From an uncultured Bacteroidales bacterium (GTDB lineage Bacteria; Bacteroidota; Bacteroidia; Bacteroidales; Bacteroidaceae): 64,000 nucleotides of DNA. Where the stretch lies: assembly GCA_902779165.1 (NCBI GenBank), contig CACZAN010000006.1, forward strand, positions 1 to 64,000, written 5' to 3'. This document shows, piece by piece, positions 17,863 to 27,734 of this stretch (positions are counted from its first letter, which is position 1; each line of letters begins with the position of its first letter). The notes beneath the pieces were generated by a model. It worked only from the letters and a program-made list of their open reading frames with translations, was not told where the DNA came from and made no database searches. The translations under genes were made by a program, and so were the position numbers.

Positions 17863-20124
17863 TTACTTGCTCATGTAGATGTCCAAAGTGCCGCCTCGGA
17901 CGATGTCTTCGTGGCGAAGGATGAAGGGCGCAGCGTAGCCTTTTGGCAGCTTCTCGGTGCAGGAGGAGAACGTGCTGCAAGCCGGCAGCGGCTGGCCGTT
18001 GAGCAGCACGCGCTTGATGTAGAAGGCTTTTTCGCTCAGGTCGTGGGTGCGGATGGTGAACGTCTTTCCGTGGCCTACGTGCAGCGTGGCTTCCTTGATC
18101 AGCGGCGAGCCCATCACATAGCGTCCGCCGCAGGGTTCCACCTGATAGAAGCCCAGTGCCGACAGGATGTACCAGGCCGACATTTGGCCTACGTCCTCGT
18201 TGCCGCAGAGGCCTGCAGGCTGGTCGGTGTAGAGCTCTCGCTGGATCTGATGGACGATTTTGGCGGTCTTGCGCGGCTGGCCCAGAAGCGCATAGAGGTA
18301 GGCGGTGTGGTGGCTGGGCTCGTTGCCGTGGGCATACTGTCCGATGAGGCCGGTGATGTCGGGATTGGCCTCGTCGTTGAGCTGGCTGTCGGCGTTGAAG
18401 AGGTCATCGAGGCGCTTCACGGCGATTTCGCGACCGCCGAGCATCTGCATCAGTCCATCGACATCGTGGGGCACGAGCCAGAGGTACTGCCAGGGGTTCC
18501 CCTCGGTGTAGTCGCCCGTTTGGTGAGCGGGATTGAAGTTGTCGATGCCATTGAACTCTCCCTGGATGTTCTTGGAGCGCAGGAACCCCACGCGCGGGTC
18601 GTAGAGCTGGGGATAGCTGTGGGCGCGCTGGTCGAGGTATTCGACGGTTCTCTGTATGTCATCGTCCTGGCCTTTGGCGGCAAGGATGGCCTTACCGGCT
18701 TGAACACCAGCCCAGTCGGCAAGCATATATTCGAGGCTCATGCTGAGCGATCCGCCGTGGTGGTCGTTGGCTACGTAGCTGAGGCGCTTCATGTCGTCGA
18801 GTCCACGCTCGTCCATGAGCAGGCTCGAGGAGATGGCCTTCCATACGTCAAGTGAATCGCGGACGTAGCCCTTCAGCAGCAGGTCGGCGAGGACGGGCAC
18901 GGCGGGGCAACCCACCATGCAGTCCGTCTCCTGCGACATCAGGTGCCACACGGGCAGCTTGCCCTGTTCGCGGAAGATGCGGAGGTAGGTGGTGGCGATG
19001 CTGGGCATCATCTCCGGAAGGATGATGGTGGAGAGGGGGGCAGCAGCGCGGTAGGTATCCCAGAGGGAGAGGGTGGTGAGGTAGTTGCTGCTGCCAACGG
19101 GAGAGTCGTTTACAGCCACAACAGGTTTTGTTGTGCGATATACGTTGTTGTCGGCCCCACGCCAGTCGCCATTGACGTCGTCCCACGTCTGCGGAGCCAC
19201 CATGAAGTGGTACATGGCGGTGTAGAAGATACGGCGGTCGCGATCGTTCTGGAAGGTGGCCTGAACGCGCCCCAGCTCGCGGTTCCAGGCGGCGTCGGCG
19301 GCAGCTCGCATGGTGTCGAAGTCGATGGGCACACCATGTTTAAAGGCCTCGGCCTTGAGGTTGGCGGCGGCGTTGGCCTCAGAGACGGGGCTGAGGGCGA
19401 TGTTCACCAGCAGCGGCTCGCTGGATGATGTGACCTGGAGGTGATAAATGGGTGCAGGGCCGTCGGCACGCTTGCTCTTCATCGTTGCTTGCTCATAGAT
19501 GCGGCTCTTCTGGCTGAGGCGCATGACGAAGTAGCAATGCTGCACGTTAGCCCAGCCGTGGCTTATGCGATACCCTACATAGGTATAGGGGTCAATCTGC
19601 TGCATGCGGCCCCACACGAGGTCGTCGTCAATGCCGTTCTCAAGGTCGACATACAGGTGGCGGTGAGCTCCCTCGGGGTAGCTGATGCGGTACATCGCTG
19701 AGCGCTGAGTGGTGGTGATTTCCGTGCGTATGCCGCTCTCGGGTAGCACGATGCTGTAGTAGCCAGGGCGCACTTCTTCTTGTTCATGGCTGAAAGTGGT
19801 GGCCAGTCCTTTGCGCGAGAGGCCGATGTCCTTGATGGCCGGCATGATGGCCACGTCGCCGAGGTCTGAGCAACCCGTGCCGCTGAGGTGCGTCTGGGCG
19901 AAACCAACAATCTTCGTTCCACTTTCGTGGTAGCCGGAACACCAGTCCCAGCCGGACTCTATCTGTGTCGGACCAGCATTCACCATGCCGAAAGGCACAT
20001 TGGCGCCCACGAAGACATGGCCGTGGTCACCGGAGCCGATGCGGGGATCGACGTACTGGGTGAGAGGCTGTGCCGTGGCCATCAGAGGCAGCACGGCGAG
20101 CAATAAAAGGTTTTTCCTTTTCAT
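17863..20124 (-). CDS. GH92 family alpha-mannosidase
   Basis: A 753-residue secreted enzyme (signal peptide MKRKNLLLLAVLPLMATAQ). It shows the GH92 hallmarks: YVDPRIGSGDHGHVFVGANV at the N-terminus, AQTHLSGTGCSD near residue 97, WDTYRAAAPL, LMSQETDCMVGCPA, and GNEDVGQMSAWYILSALGFY towards the C-terminus. GH92 enzymes are calcium-dependent exo-mannosidases that act on N-glycans and yeast mannan with inversion. The length fits the family. It lies 28 bp after the GT2/DUF4922/SpoIID fusion gene and is probably co-transcribed with it; no SusC/D genes are near. Confidence 0.95.
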   Translation of the reverse strand: MKRKNLLLLAVLPLMATAQPLTQYVDPRIGSGDHGHVFVGANVPFGMVNAGPTQIESGWDWCSGYHESGTKIVGFAQTHLSGTGCSDLGDVAIMPAIKDIGLSRKGLATTFSHEQEEVRPGYYSIVLPESGIRTEITTTQRSAMYRISYPEGAHRHLYVDLENGIDDDLVWGRMQQIDPYTYVGYRISHGWANVQHCYFVMRLSQKSRIYEQATMKSKRADGPAPIYHLQVTSSSEPLLVNIALSPVSEANAAANLKAEAFKHGVPIDFDTMRAAADAAWNRELGRVQATFQNDRDRRIFYTAMYHFMVAPQTWDDVNGDWRGADNNVYRTTKPVVAVNDSPVGSSNYLTTLSLWDTYRAAAPLSTIILPEMMPSIATTYLRIFREQGKLPVWHLMSQETDCMVGCPAVPVLADLLLKGYVRDSLDVWKAISSSLLMDERGLDDMKRLSYVANDHHGGSLSMSLEYMLADWAGVQAGKAILAAKGQDDDIQRTVEYLDQRAHSYPQLYDPRVGFLRSKNIQGEFNGIDNFNPAHQTGDYTEGNPWQYLWLVPHDVDGLMQMLGGREIAVKRLDDLFNADSQLNDEANPDITGLIGQYAHGNEPSHHTAYLYALLGQPRKTAKIVHQIQRELYTDQPAGLCGNEDVGQMSAWYILSALGFYQVEPCGGRYVMGSPLIKEATLHVGHGKTFTIRTHDLSEKAFYIKRVLLNGQPLPACSTFSSCTEKLPKGYAAPFILRHEDIVRGGTLDIYMSK

Positions 20125-20152
20125 AGCTTTTTGTTGACTTTTTTGGTTTTGA

Positions 20153-23100
20153 TTAGTATTTTTGGGTTATTTCTGCTCCAGGATAATAGTGGTGGAGTAT
20201 CTGGTCGTAGGTGAAGCCTTTGTGGCCCATCACGGCGGCACCAATCTGGCACATTCCGACTCCGTGTCCCCATCCGTGACCGTGGAGGACAAAGCGGGCT
20301 GGAACGTCCTCGGCATCCACGTCCTGCCGTTCTACTTCGAACGCTGAACTCTTCAGGTGTGAAGCCGAGAGCGCCGAACGTATTTCCAGTTCCTTGCCGA
20401 TAATTATCGTGCGTTCTGTACCCACAATTTGCAGGCGGACGATGCGGCCGCTCTTGCCTCGCTGAATGGGGATGAGGTCTTTGATTTTTCCAAAGTTTAG
20501 CTTTAACTGAGACTTAATAAAATGCTGGGCATCATCTTGTTGCAGGACCTCAGTCCAGTCGTGGAAATCGGTGGTCTCTAAGTCATAGTCGTTCAGAACT
20601 TCGCTCAGGATGGCGGTGTCGTGGGTGTTGCAGTAGGGGTCTTCCACACTCTCGAGATAAGGATGATGCTTGTCTTCCCAACAGCTTTCGAACTCCTCGG
20701 TGCGCCCTCCGCAGCATTTCGAGAAACGGGCATCGCACACCGCGCCTTCGTAGGTCAGGATCTGGCCTCGCGTGGCTCTGACGGCTTCCTCCACCTCGCG
20801 ACGGGTAGCACGGGTGATGCCCTGATAGCGCTGGCAGTGGTCGTCGGCACAGACATCAAAGATAGTGTGGTCTTCGCGGTCGTGCCAGCGGATGAGTTCG
20901 TTGTCTGTTTTTTTGAAGGTGAAGAAATTCTGCCCGCTGTTGCCCAATGACTTCCGCTTCTCTATCTGGGCCAGCAGCCAGCTGCGACTGATCACAGCGG
21001 ATGCTTTCAGGAACTCGCTGGAGCAAGTGGCGCTCATTTCGCTGCTGATGACGCTGATGAGATAGTCCTCGATAGCAATATCGTTAATACATACGATCTT
21101 ATCTTCATCGACGAGCAGTCGCAGCGATCCCTTGAAGGTCTGGGCTTCGCGCCGTTGCCAATGAAAGTCCTTGCCGATGACCACATCTTTCATCGTGAAG
21201 CTGGCGCTTTCCGTTTCAGGAACGAAGGTCAACTGACGGTACACCTTGTCGTTCCACAGCAGACCGCCATCGCGGACGGCTACGGTCTGAGGCCCTTCTA
21301 ATGAAGTGCCCTTGGCGGTATGCAGGCCGTTCAGTGTGAAGCGCACGGCCTCGGCAGAGAGGAGGCCCACAGAGAGGGAAGACTCGCCTTGAAGCTCTCC
21401 TGCCGGGGACGTGAGCGGCTGTGCAGCGATGTCGTTTTTCGTGCCGGCAAGTTCGCCTCCTTCGCGAGAGATATCGGCGTTGGGCTTGTCGGTGACATCG
21501 TTGATAACCGTCTTCAATTCCTCCTCGGTCATGCTCACTTCCTTCAGAATCTCCACAGCCCATTCAGGAGTCAGCTTGCGGAAGTCCTCCTCGCGCGGAG
21601 TGATAAACAGTCCTCCCATATCCAGCGCCCCAGGGCTGACCATGAGCTCTGCAGAATAGCAGTCGGGACGGTGCTTCTTTCGCGGGAAGACCAGGGTAAT
21701 GATTTCGTCGCTTCGGCTCTCGTCGCCAGGTTGTCGCCAACAGATAACATTCATCCGTGGCTCGCTTTCGCCTTCGCTGACGGGAAGAGCTTGGTACAGA
21801 CGCTGACAGAGCAGGCTGTCTTTCTCTTCAGGCAACGATCGGATGACAAAGACCGGACAGGCATAGGACTTCAACAGGAACAGGCCGCAACGTTGACTGG
21901 TGTTGCCTGCTTCGGCCATTTCCTGTGTGCCACTACCCGTGAGGGGGTAGAGCTTTTCGAGGCGGTTCTCATAGAGCTCCCAGTCGCGTTCGATGGGCAC
22001 CACACCGCGTGAGCCTGCTTGCAGATGCATGTGATCGGGGCACGAGGCTCCGCAGAGCGGTCCGTTGTAGAACACGATATGATGAGGCAACGTCCAGGCC
22101 AGATGGCGCATTGTCCCGAAATGTTCCCAGATATTCTGAGGCTTGTGGCGGCGAGTAGGAATCGTAAAATGGTGGGGAAGGATAGGGAAGGGGTTGATAA
22201 GCACTTGATAATGATGGCGAATCATCAGGACATGTTGCTCTTTCGGCCGGTTCTCATCGCAGAGGAAACAGGGCCGTGCAGCTATCGAGGCTTTGTCGAT
22301 TTGAGCAGCAGTGGAGACGATGCGTGCCGGATTCCACTGAACCGCCAGCGAACTGTCGCCAAAGGGCAATTCTCGTTTCTGCACCTGTGTCTGCAGATCA
22401 TTATAACGTTGTCTGGCCGCTTCCCAACTGTTTAATTCACTTTCGAAGAATGCTTCTACATCCTCCTCCGATGCTTCCTGCCGCCAACGACGGTTCATCG
22501 CCTGACGAGCCAGGATCTCGGTCGTGCGCAGCTGGTCTTTATATAGGTTGTTCTTGTTCTGCTTGTCCCAACTGAGGGCGGCATCGCTGTTGCCCTCCCA
22601 ACGGCGGCAGAGATAAAGTTCGTCGAAAATACGGCCGATGCGATACCTGCGTCCGATCATCAATCCCAGTGCATAGTCCTCACCGTAGCTGGTATTGGGT
22701 ATTTGTATTTTCCGGAGTACAGGCGTATAAAAAGCTCTTGGAGCTCCTAAACCATTGATGCGCAAGGCATTGTTTCGCCCGTTCTGGGGCGTCCATTCAG
22801 CGTGGTCTATGAGTCCTGGCGGCAGCGTTTCCAATTGGAAGTTCGTCATGCGGTAGGAGCCGATCACCATAGCTGCCCGCTGTTCACGGAAGGCATCGAT
22901 GATGCGCTGTAATGTATTAGGTCCGCTGTAGAGGTCGTCAGAATCCAGTTGTACTACAAACCGCCCGCACAGTGGATGATGCACGGCCTGGTTCCAGCAA
23001 CCGCCGATTCCCAGATCGTCTCTTTCGGGCTGTAAATGGATAATAGGGTAATTACCGTCGGCTATGATGTCATCAATGGCTTCTGATGTGCCGTCATCAC

Positions 23101-23905
23101 TGTGATTATCAACAACGATCAGATTAAAGGGGAAGGTCGTCTCCTGCTTCAGCACACTATGGATAGCATCCTCAATCGTGCGAACCCTGTTGCGTACAGG
23201 GATGACTACAGAGGCTTCGACCGGAAAATCCTCATCGTCAAAGCGAATCTCGTCAAACTCGTCAGGAGCCAACAGGGCGCCGATAGCCTTTAAATGACGT
23301 GTGCACGCACGTTCCATTTCTATTTGCCGGGCACGATTGCGCGGATCTACGTAGTCGAACTGCTTTTGCCCCGAGAGGCGGGTGTCAGTCTCTATCTCCG
23401 TGTAGAGCGTTTCGGAGACATGCACAGGCAGCATCCTTCTCGAAAGGAACAGCCGAAGGTCATAGAGTCCTGCCCACTGATACTCGCGCTGCCGATCCTG
23501 TTCGAAATAAGCGCGGACGTCCGACGTCTTCAGCAGCAGGAGCGAGCCAAACGAAAAGTCGTCACGAACGCTGCCCAACTGACAGTCTATCAGCGGTCTC
23601 GCTTCGATTGTGCCGGAAGGTAACACTACGCGGTGGTCGGCATAGAGCATGGATGCATCAGTGTCTTCTGCAATGGTGATCATGCGCGTTAGAGCGTGGT
23701 AACCCAATTGTAAGTCAAAGCGTTTTGTGTAGAGCAGGATGTACGGTGCTGTGGCTTGAACAGCCATTTCGCGCAGAGATCTTGTCTGAAAAGGATTGTC
23801 GATGAGATGGGTGCTTAACACCTGATCGTCCTGACGTAGCATTTCAATGGTCAGGCGACCTTCGTTTTCGTCTGCAAAAGGTAGAAAACAGTCTATTTTG
23901 GACAT
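20153..23905 (-). CDS. Three-domain fusion: GT2 glycosyltransferase, DUF4922, SpoIID
   Basis: A 1250-residue protein without a clear signal peptide. Residues ~229-450 form a GT-A family 2 glycosyltransferase ([16 protein letters not shown] metal site ~323-326, GED ~410-412). Residues ~540-790 look like DUF4922, a HIT/GalT-like domain; CPDHMHLQ at 624-631 fits the HxHxQ motif of nucleotide phosphorylases and GalT. Residues ~850-1250 are a SpoIID/LytB domain ([12 protein letters not shown] 948-959; [15 protein letters not shown] near the end), which in sporulating bacteria is a murein lytic transglycosylase. It has a TATCTTTG box upstream and precedes the GH92 gene. The joint role is unknown; its parts are all linked to sugars or cell wall. 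Confidence 0.88.
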   Translation of the reverse strand: MSKIDCFLPFADENEGRLTIEMLRQDDQVLSTHLIDNPFQTRSLREMAVQATAPYILLYTKRFDLQLGYHALTRMITIAEDTDASMLYADHRVVLPSGTIEARPLIDCQLGSVRDDFSFGSLLLLKTSDVRAYFEQDRQREYQWAGLYDLRLFLSRRMLPVHVSETLYTEIETDTRLSGQKQFDYVDPRNRARQIEMERACTRHLKAIGALLAPDEFDEIRFDDEDFPVEASVVIPVRNRVRTIEDAIHSVLKQETTFPFNLIVVDNHSDDGTSEAIDDIIADGNYPIIHLQPERDDLGIGGCWNQAVHHPLCGRFVVQLDSDDLYSGPNTLQRIIDAFREQRAAMVIGSYRMTNFQLETLPPGLIDHAEWTPQNGRNNALRINGLGAPRAFYTPVLRKIQIPNTSYGEDYALGLMIGRRYRIGRIFDELYLCRRWEGNSDAALSWDKQNKNNLYKDQLRTTEILARQAMNRRWRQEASEEDVEAFFESELNSWEAARQRYNDLQTQVQKRELPFGDSSLAVQWNPARIVSTAAQIDKASIAARPCFLCDENRPKEQHVLMIRHHYQVLINPFPILPHHFTIPTRRHKPQNIWEHFGTMRHLAWTLPHHIVFYNGPLCGASCPDHMHLQAGSRGVVPIERDWELYENRLEKLYPLTGSGTQEMAEAGNTSQRCGLFLLKSYACPVFVIRSLPEEKDSLLCQRLYQALPVSEGESEPRMNVICWRQPGDESRSDEIITLVFPRKKHRPDCYSAELMVSPGALDMGGLFITPREEDFRKLTPEWAVEILKEVSMTEEELKTVINDVTDKPNADISREGGELAGTKNDIAAQPLTSPAGELQGESSLSVGLLSAEAVRFTLNGLHTAKGTSLEGPQTVAVRDGGLLWNDKVYRQLTFVPETESASFTMKDVVIGKDFHWQRREAQTFKGSLRLLVDEDKIVCINDIAIEDYLISVISSEMSATCSSEFLKASAVISRSWLLAQIEKRKSLGNSGQNFFTFKKTDNELIRWHDREDHTIFDVCADDHCQRYQGITRATRREVEEAVRATRGQILTYEGAVCDARFSKCCGGRTEEFESCWEDKHHPYLESVEDPYCNTHDTAILSEVLNDYDLETTDFHDWTEVLQQDDAQHFIKSQLKLNFGKIKDLIPIQRGKSGRIVRLQIVGTERTIIIGKELEIRSALSASHLKSSAFEVERQDVDAEDVPARFVLHGHGWGHGVGMCQIGAAVMGHKGFTYDQILHHYYPGAEITQKY

Positions 23906-23935
23906 AGAACTTGACGGTTTTTATGAAAAACGCTG

Positions 23936-23943
23936 CAAAGATA
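23936..23943 (-). promoter_or_regulatory. -7 box for the GT2/DUF4922/SpoIID-GH92 pair
   Basis: TATCTTTG on the minus strand, 30 bases ahead of the ATG at 23905. It is back to back with the promoter of the GH109-type gene. Confidence 0.6.
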
Positions 23944-24039
23944 ATCATTTTTGGGCAGTAAAAACAGGGATTATGCAGATTTATTAGTTAAAAAATGGAA
24001 AAAACCATACTTTCTTTCTCTTTGATGCTCAAAAATACT

Positions 24040-24047
24040 TATCTTTG
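24040..24047 (+). promoter_or_regulatory. -7 box for the GH109-type gene
   Basis: TATCTTTG, 36 bases ahead of the ATG at 24084. It rules out most of the longer open frame that begins at 24045. Confidence 0.65.
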
Positions 24048-24083
24048 CACCCGAAAAACGAAACTAATAACCCCAAATCCATT

Positions 24084-25673
24084 ATGAAGAAACTATTCAC
24101 TATTATCGCTGTAGCCTGTCTCGCACTGACAGCCAGCGCCCAATCACTCTCCGTCTCTTCAGATCAATTGCACTGGAACGGAGGAACCCTCGTTATTGAC
24201 ACTCCTCAGCGTCCTGCCGGACAGCAGGATGTTATTCAGCTGACCGCCCCAAAACTGGAGACCGTCCGTGTAGGTTTCGTGGGACTCGGAATGCGTGGCC
24301 CTGGAGCTGTGTCGCGTTGGACCCATATTCCAGGTGTTCAGATTGTTGCACTCTGCGATTATGAAGAAGAGCGTGCTGAAGCCTGCCAGAGATATCTGCG
24401 CAATGCAGGACTTCCCCCTGCTGTTATCTACAGCGGCGCGAAGGGTTACGAGGAACTCTGCAAACGCGAAGACATTGACATCGTTTATGTAGCTACGGAC
24501 TGGGACCACCACTTCCCCGTTGCAAAGTGCGCTCTCGAGAATGGGAAACACACAGCCATTGAAGTGCCGTCAGCCATGAATCTTGCTCAGTGCTGGGAGC
24601 TCATCAACCTCAGCGAGAAGACGCGCAAGCACTGCATGATTCTCGAAAACTGCTGCTACGACTGGTATGAGCTCAATGCCCTGAATATGGCACAGCATGG
24701 CGTGTTTGGCGAAATCCTGCGTGCTGAGGGCGCTTACATCCACAATCTTACCCAATTCTGGCATGAATACTGGAAGAATCCCGATGGCTCCGATCCCGAT
24801 CAATTAGGATGGCGTATGAAGTACAATATGGAGAATCGCGGCGATGTCTATGCTACCCACGGACTCGGTCCTGTGGCGCTCGCCTTGAACATCCATCGTG
24901 GTGATCGTTTCACCACACTCGTAGCAATGGATACCAAGAGCGTAGCAGGCAAGGAGTATGTCGAAAAAGTTACCGGACGTCCTTGTCCTGACTATCGCAA
25001 TGGTGACCAGACAACAACCCTTATGCGTACAGTTGAAGGAAAGGTCGTTGAGATTCAGCATAATGTCATGAATCCCCAACCTTACAACCGTCTGTATAAG
25101 CTCACAGGCACCAAAGGCTATGCTACCAAATATCCCGTGGAGCATTTTGCCCTTGATAAGGAGCAACTGACTTCCAGTGGTGTTGCACCCAAGGTTGACG
25201 ACCTCAGTAGTCATGGCTTCCTGCCTAAGGCAGAACAGGACGCTTTGGTCGCCAAATACCAGCACCCCATCATCAAGAAGTACGGCGAGATGGCTCAGAA
25301 AGTAGGCGGACACGGCGGTATGGACTTCTTCATGGATGCCCGTCTGGTCTATTGCCTGCAGAACGGATTGCCCCTGGATATGGACGTTTATGATCTTGCA
25401 GAATGGTGCAGCCTTGCTGAGCTCGGAGCACTCTCCATGGATAACAACTGCTGCAGCGTGGAATTCCCCGACTTCACACGTGGTGCCTGGAACAAGGTGC
25501 AGGGATTCCAGTTCGCATGGGCTGATCCTGCAGACGAAGCTGCCGCTGCTGCTGCTGCTGAGGCCAGCACCAAGGCACAGAAGGACCGTTGCGCAGCTGA
25601 GAACCTCTGGGACAAATATGACAAGGCTAAGGTCATGAAAGTACGCAAGATTCATCCTCGCAAGCGTCGTTAA
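24084..25673 (+). CDS. Gfo/Idh/MocA-family protein, GH109 alpha-N-acetylgalactosaminidase type
   Basis: A 529-residue secreted protein (signal peptide MKKLFTIIAVACLALTASAQ). The NAD-binding Rossmann fold starts near residue 68 with VRVGFVGLGMRGPGAVSRW, followed by ALCDYEEERAE, VYVATDWDHHFPVAKCALENG and HTAIEVPSA, as in the Gfo/Idh/MocA fold. Export plus this length and GLGMRG fit GH109 enzymes, which remove alpha-GalNAc by an NAD-dependent redox mechanism, for example from mucin or blood group A. Specificity cannot be proved from sequence. The C-terminus has an Ala run (DEAAAAAAAEAS) and a basic end. It stands alone, with a hairpin after the stop. Confidence 0.88.
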   Translation: MKKLFTIIAVACLALTASAQSLSVSSDQLHWNGGTLVIDTPQRPAGQQDVIQLTAPKLETVRVGFVGLGMRGPGAVSRWTHIPGVQIVALCDYEEERAEACQRYLRNAGLPPAVIYSGAKGYEELCKREDIDIVYVATDWDHHFPVAKCALENGKHTAIEVPSAMNLAQCWELINLSEKTRKHCMILENCCYDWYELNALNMAQHGVFGEILRAEGAYIHNLTQFWHEYWKNPDGSDPDQLGWRMKYNMENRGDVYATHGLGPVALALNIHRGDRFTTLVAMDTKSVAGKEYVEKVTGRPCPDYRNGDQTTTLMRTVEGKVVEIQHNVMNPQPYNRLYKLTGTKGYATKYPVEHFALDKEQLTSSGVAPKVDDLSSHGFLPKAEQDALVAKYQHPIIKKYGEMAQKVGGHGGMDFFMDARLVYCLQNGLPLDMDVYDLAEWCSLAELGALSMDNNCCSVEFPDFTRGAWNKVQGFQFAWADPADEAAAAAAAEASTKAQKDRCAAENLWDKYDKAKVMKVRKIHPRKRR

Positions 25674-25705
25674 ACACATTTTGGCACATCTTTTGCATGA
25701 AAAAA

Positions 25706-25728
25706 GTAGGACGCGGCCCGCGTCCTAC
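25706..25728 (+). terminator. Palindromic hairpin after the GH109-type gene
   Basis: GTAGGACGCG and CGCGTCCTAC pair perfectly around a 3-base loop, 32 bases past the stop. The T-run is on the minus-strand side (AAAAAA precedes it on the plus strand), so efficiency on the plus strand is uncertain. Confidence 0.55.
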
Positions 25729-25755
25729 ATAATTACTCAATAATCAGAAACATCA

Positions 25756-26499
25756 ATGAACGATTACATCGAAATTCAGGACAACTACGATCGAGGTAAC
25801 GGTGCAACCTCGTCTGGACTCCTCACTGGCGCCACCACACTTTCTGGCGTGATGACCCGTGTCTACATTTGGATGACAGCAGCCCTCTTCATCACTGCTG
25901 CTGCCGCCTTCCTGACCGTTAGCAGTCAGACGATGCTCAGCCTTATTTTGGGCAATAAGATTGCTATTTGGGTGCTTTTTATCGCTGAACTGGGGCTGGT
26001 CGTGGGACTCAGTGCGGGACTCAACCGCCTGTCTCCGACAGCGGCTACGGCGCTCTTCCTGCTTTATGCATTGATCAACGGCCTGACGCTATCGGTCATC
26101 TTCTTTGCTTATGAGATAGGGACTATTACTCAGGCGTTTGCAGCTTCGGCCCTGACCTTTGGTGCGATGAGCGTTTTCGGTGCAACAACGAAGAAGGATC
26201 TCTCCAGCCTGGGAGGTATTCTCTTCATGGGGCTGATAGGACTTATTATTGCCAGTATCGTGAATGCTTTCTGGGCAAACTCCACGATGGATGCCATCAT
26301 CACTTATATTGGTGTCTTCATCTTCGTCGGCCTCACCGCCTATGATACCCAGAAGATCAAAGCGATGACTGCAGCTGTCGAGTCTGGCAGGGATGTCGCC
26401 TTGACCCGTAAGATTGCAATTCTCGGAGCACTCACTCTCTACCTCGACTTCATCAACCTCTTCCTCTACATTTTACGCCTTTTCGGACGCCGTAGATAA
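25756..26499 (+). CDS. Bax inhibitor-1/YccA family membrane protein
   Basis: A 247-residue protein with seven hydrophobic segments after a ~45-residue polar N-terminus. LMTRVYIWMTAALFITA-like sequence (VMTRVYIWMTAALFITAAA) opens the first helix; YAYDTQ-type motif appears as GLTAYDTQKIK near residue 195; the last helix is ALTLYLDFINLFLYILRLFG, a strong BI-1 signature. Bacterial members are pH-sensitive calcium leak channels or FtsH modulators (YccA). It is a single gene between a hairpin and the rlmN promoter. Confidence 0.93.
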   Translation: MNDYIEIQDNYDRGNGATSSGLLTGATTLSGVMTRVYIWMTAALFITAAAAFLTVSSQTMLSLILGNKIAIWVLFIAELGLVVGLSAGLNRLSPTAATALFLLYALINGLTLSVIFFAYEIGTITQAFAASALTFGAMSVFGATTKKDLSSLGGILFMGLIGLIIASIVNAFWANSTMDAIITYIGVFIFVGLTAYDTQKIKAMTAAVESGRDVALTRKIAILGALTLYLDFINLFLYILRLFGRRR

Positions 26500-26559
26500 G
26501 GTAAAACGGAGTCTTCGGGACGATTTACTGCCATTTTGGCATAAAAAAGCTTAAAACGC

Positions 26560-26590
26560 TTGGTCGTTCGAACGGCTTTGTGTAACTTTG
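26560..26590 (+). promoter_or_regulatory. -33/-7 promoter of the rlmN operon
   Basis: TAACTTTG at 26583-26590 with TTGG at 26560-26563, 19 bases apart. It drives the rlmN to secG gene set. Confidence 0.6.
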
Positions 26591-26592
26591 CA

Positions 26593-26624
26593 CCGCAGTA
26601 GCCTCAAATGAGGGGTTGCTGCGG
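26593..26624 (+). promoter_or_regulatory. Hairpin in the rlmN leader
   Basis: CCGCAGTAGCC and GGTTGCTGCGG form an 11-bp stem (two G-U pairs) around about 10 bases, directly at the predicted 5' end of the transcript. A CTCTTTAT tail follows. It may stabilise the mRNA or attenuate transcription. Confidence 0.45.
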
Positions 26625-26657
26625 CTCTTTATATAAATTTAATGTACGCGCGCGTTA

Positions 26658-27734
26658 ATGATGACGTCTGACCAAAGTCTGGATAATGTTTCCGGGAAGC
26701 GAATCTTACTGGGGCTCACACAAGAAGAGCTTCGTACCGTGGCCGCAGAAGTGGGACTACCTGCTTTTGCCGCCAAGCAGATGTCGTCGTGGCTATATCA
26801 GAAAGGGGTTGCTTCCATTGACGAGATGACGAATATCAGTCTTGCTGCCCGTCAGCGTTTGACAGAACGCTATGAAGTGGGACTGATGCCGCCTCTTGCA
26901 GAGCAACACAGTTCCGACGGCACCGTGAAATACCTCTTCCCAACCCGCAAGGGGCAGCGCGTGGAGGCCGTCTTCATTCCAGATGATGAGCGCGGAACAC
27001 TCTGCGTCAGCTGTCAGGTTGGGTGCAAGATGGCTTGCAGTTTCTGCATGACAGGTCGTCAAGGGTTTCAGGGGCAGCTCGCGGTTGCTGATATCCTAAA
27101 CCAAATCTACTCCCTTCCAGAGCGTGAACGGTTGACAAATATTGTTTTCATGGGACAGGGAGAGCCGATGGATAACCTCGACTCTGTGCTACGTACCACA
27201 GAACTTCTGACGGCCGACTACGGCTGGGCGTGGAGCCCAAAACGTATCACAGTCTCCACCGTGGGATTGAAGAAGGGGTTGAAGCGTTTCCTTGACGAGA
27301 GCCCTTGTCACCTCGCCATCAGTCTGCACAATCCATTCTCTGAGGAGCGTGCTACGATGATGCCGGCCGAGCGCAGCTACCCGCTGGCGGAAATGTTGGA
27401 ACTCCTGCAAGAGTACGATTGGACGGGGCAACGTCGCCTCTCGTTCGAATACATCGTTTTTGGCGGAACTAACGACTCCGAGCGCCACGCCCGCGAACTC
27501 GTCCGTCTGCTCTCAGACCTTGAATGCAGGGTCAATCTCATCCGATGGCACGTCCTTCCAGGAGAAACGAAGTTCCACGAAGCAGACCCTCAGCGCATGA
27601 TAGAATTTCGCGATTATCTCACCAACCATGGCGTTCGTTGCACCATCCGTGCCTCACGAGGACAGGATATTGATGCAGCCTGCGGCCTCTTGAATACAAA
27701 GACCCAGAACAAAATCCAAGTAAACGATGAATAA
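26658..27734 (+). CDS. rlmN: Dual-specificity rRNA/tRNA adenine-C2 methyltransferase RlmN
   Basis: A 358-residue radical SAM enzyme that methylates C2 of A2503 in 23S rRNA and A37 in some tRNAs. The CxxxCxxC cluster motif is seen as CKMACSFC (about residues 121-128), followed by MTGRQGFQG; FMGQGEPMDN and SLHNPF are further radical-SAM landmarks; the methyl-carrying Cys is in DAACGLL near the C-terminus. It is first in an operon and overlaps the next gene by eight bases. Confidence 0.97.
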   Translation: MMTSDQSLDNVSGKRILLGLTQEELRTVAAEVGLPAFAAKQMSSWLYQKGVASIDEMTNISLAARQRLTERYEVGLMPPLAEQHSSDGTVKYLFPTRKGQRVEAVFIPDDERGTLCVSCQVGCKMACSFCMTGRQGFQGQLAVADILNQIYSLPERERLTNIVFMGQGEPMDNLDSVLRTTELLTADYGWAWSPKRITVSTVGLKKGLKRFLDESPCHLAISLHNPFSEERATMMPAERSYPLAEMLELLQEYDWTGQRRLSFEYIVFGGTNDSERHARELVRLLSDLECRVNLIRWHVLPGETKFHEADPQRMIEFRDYLTNHGVRCTIRASRGQDIDAACGLLNTKTQNKIQVNDE

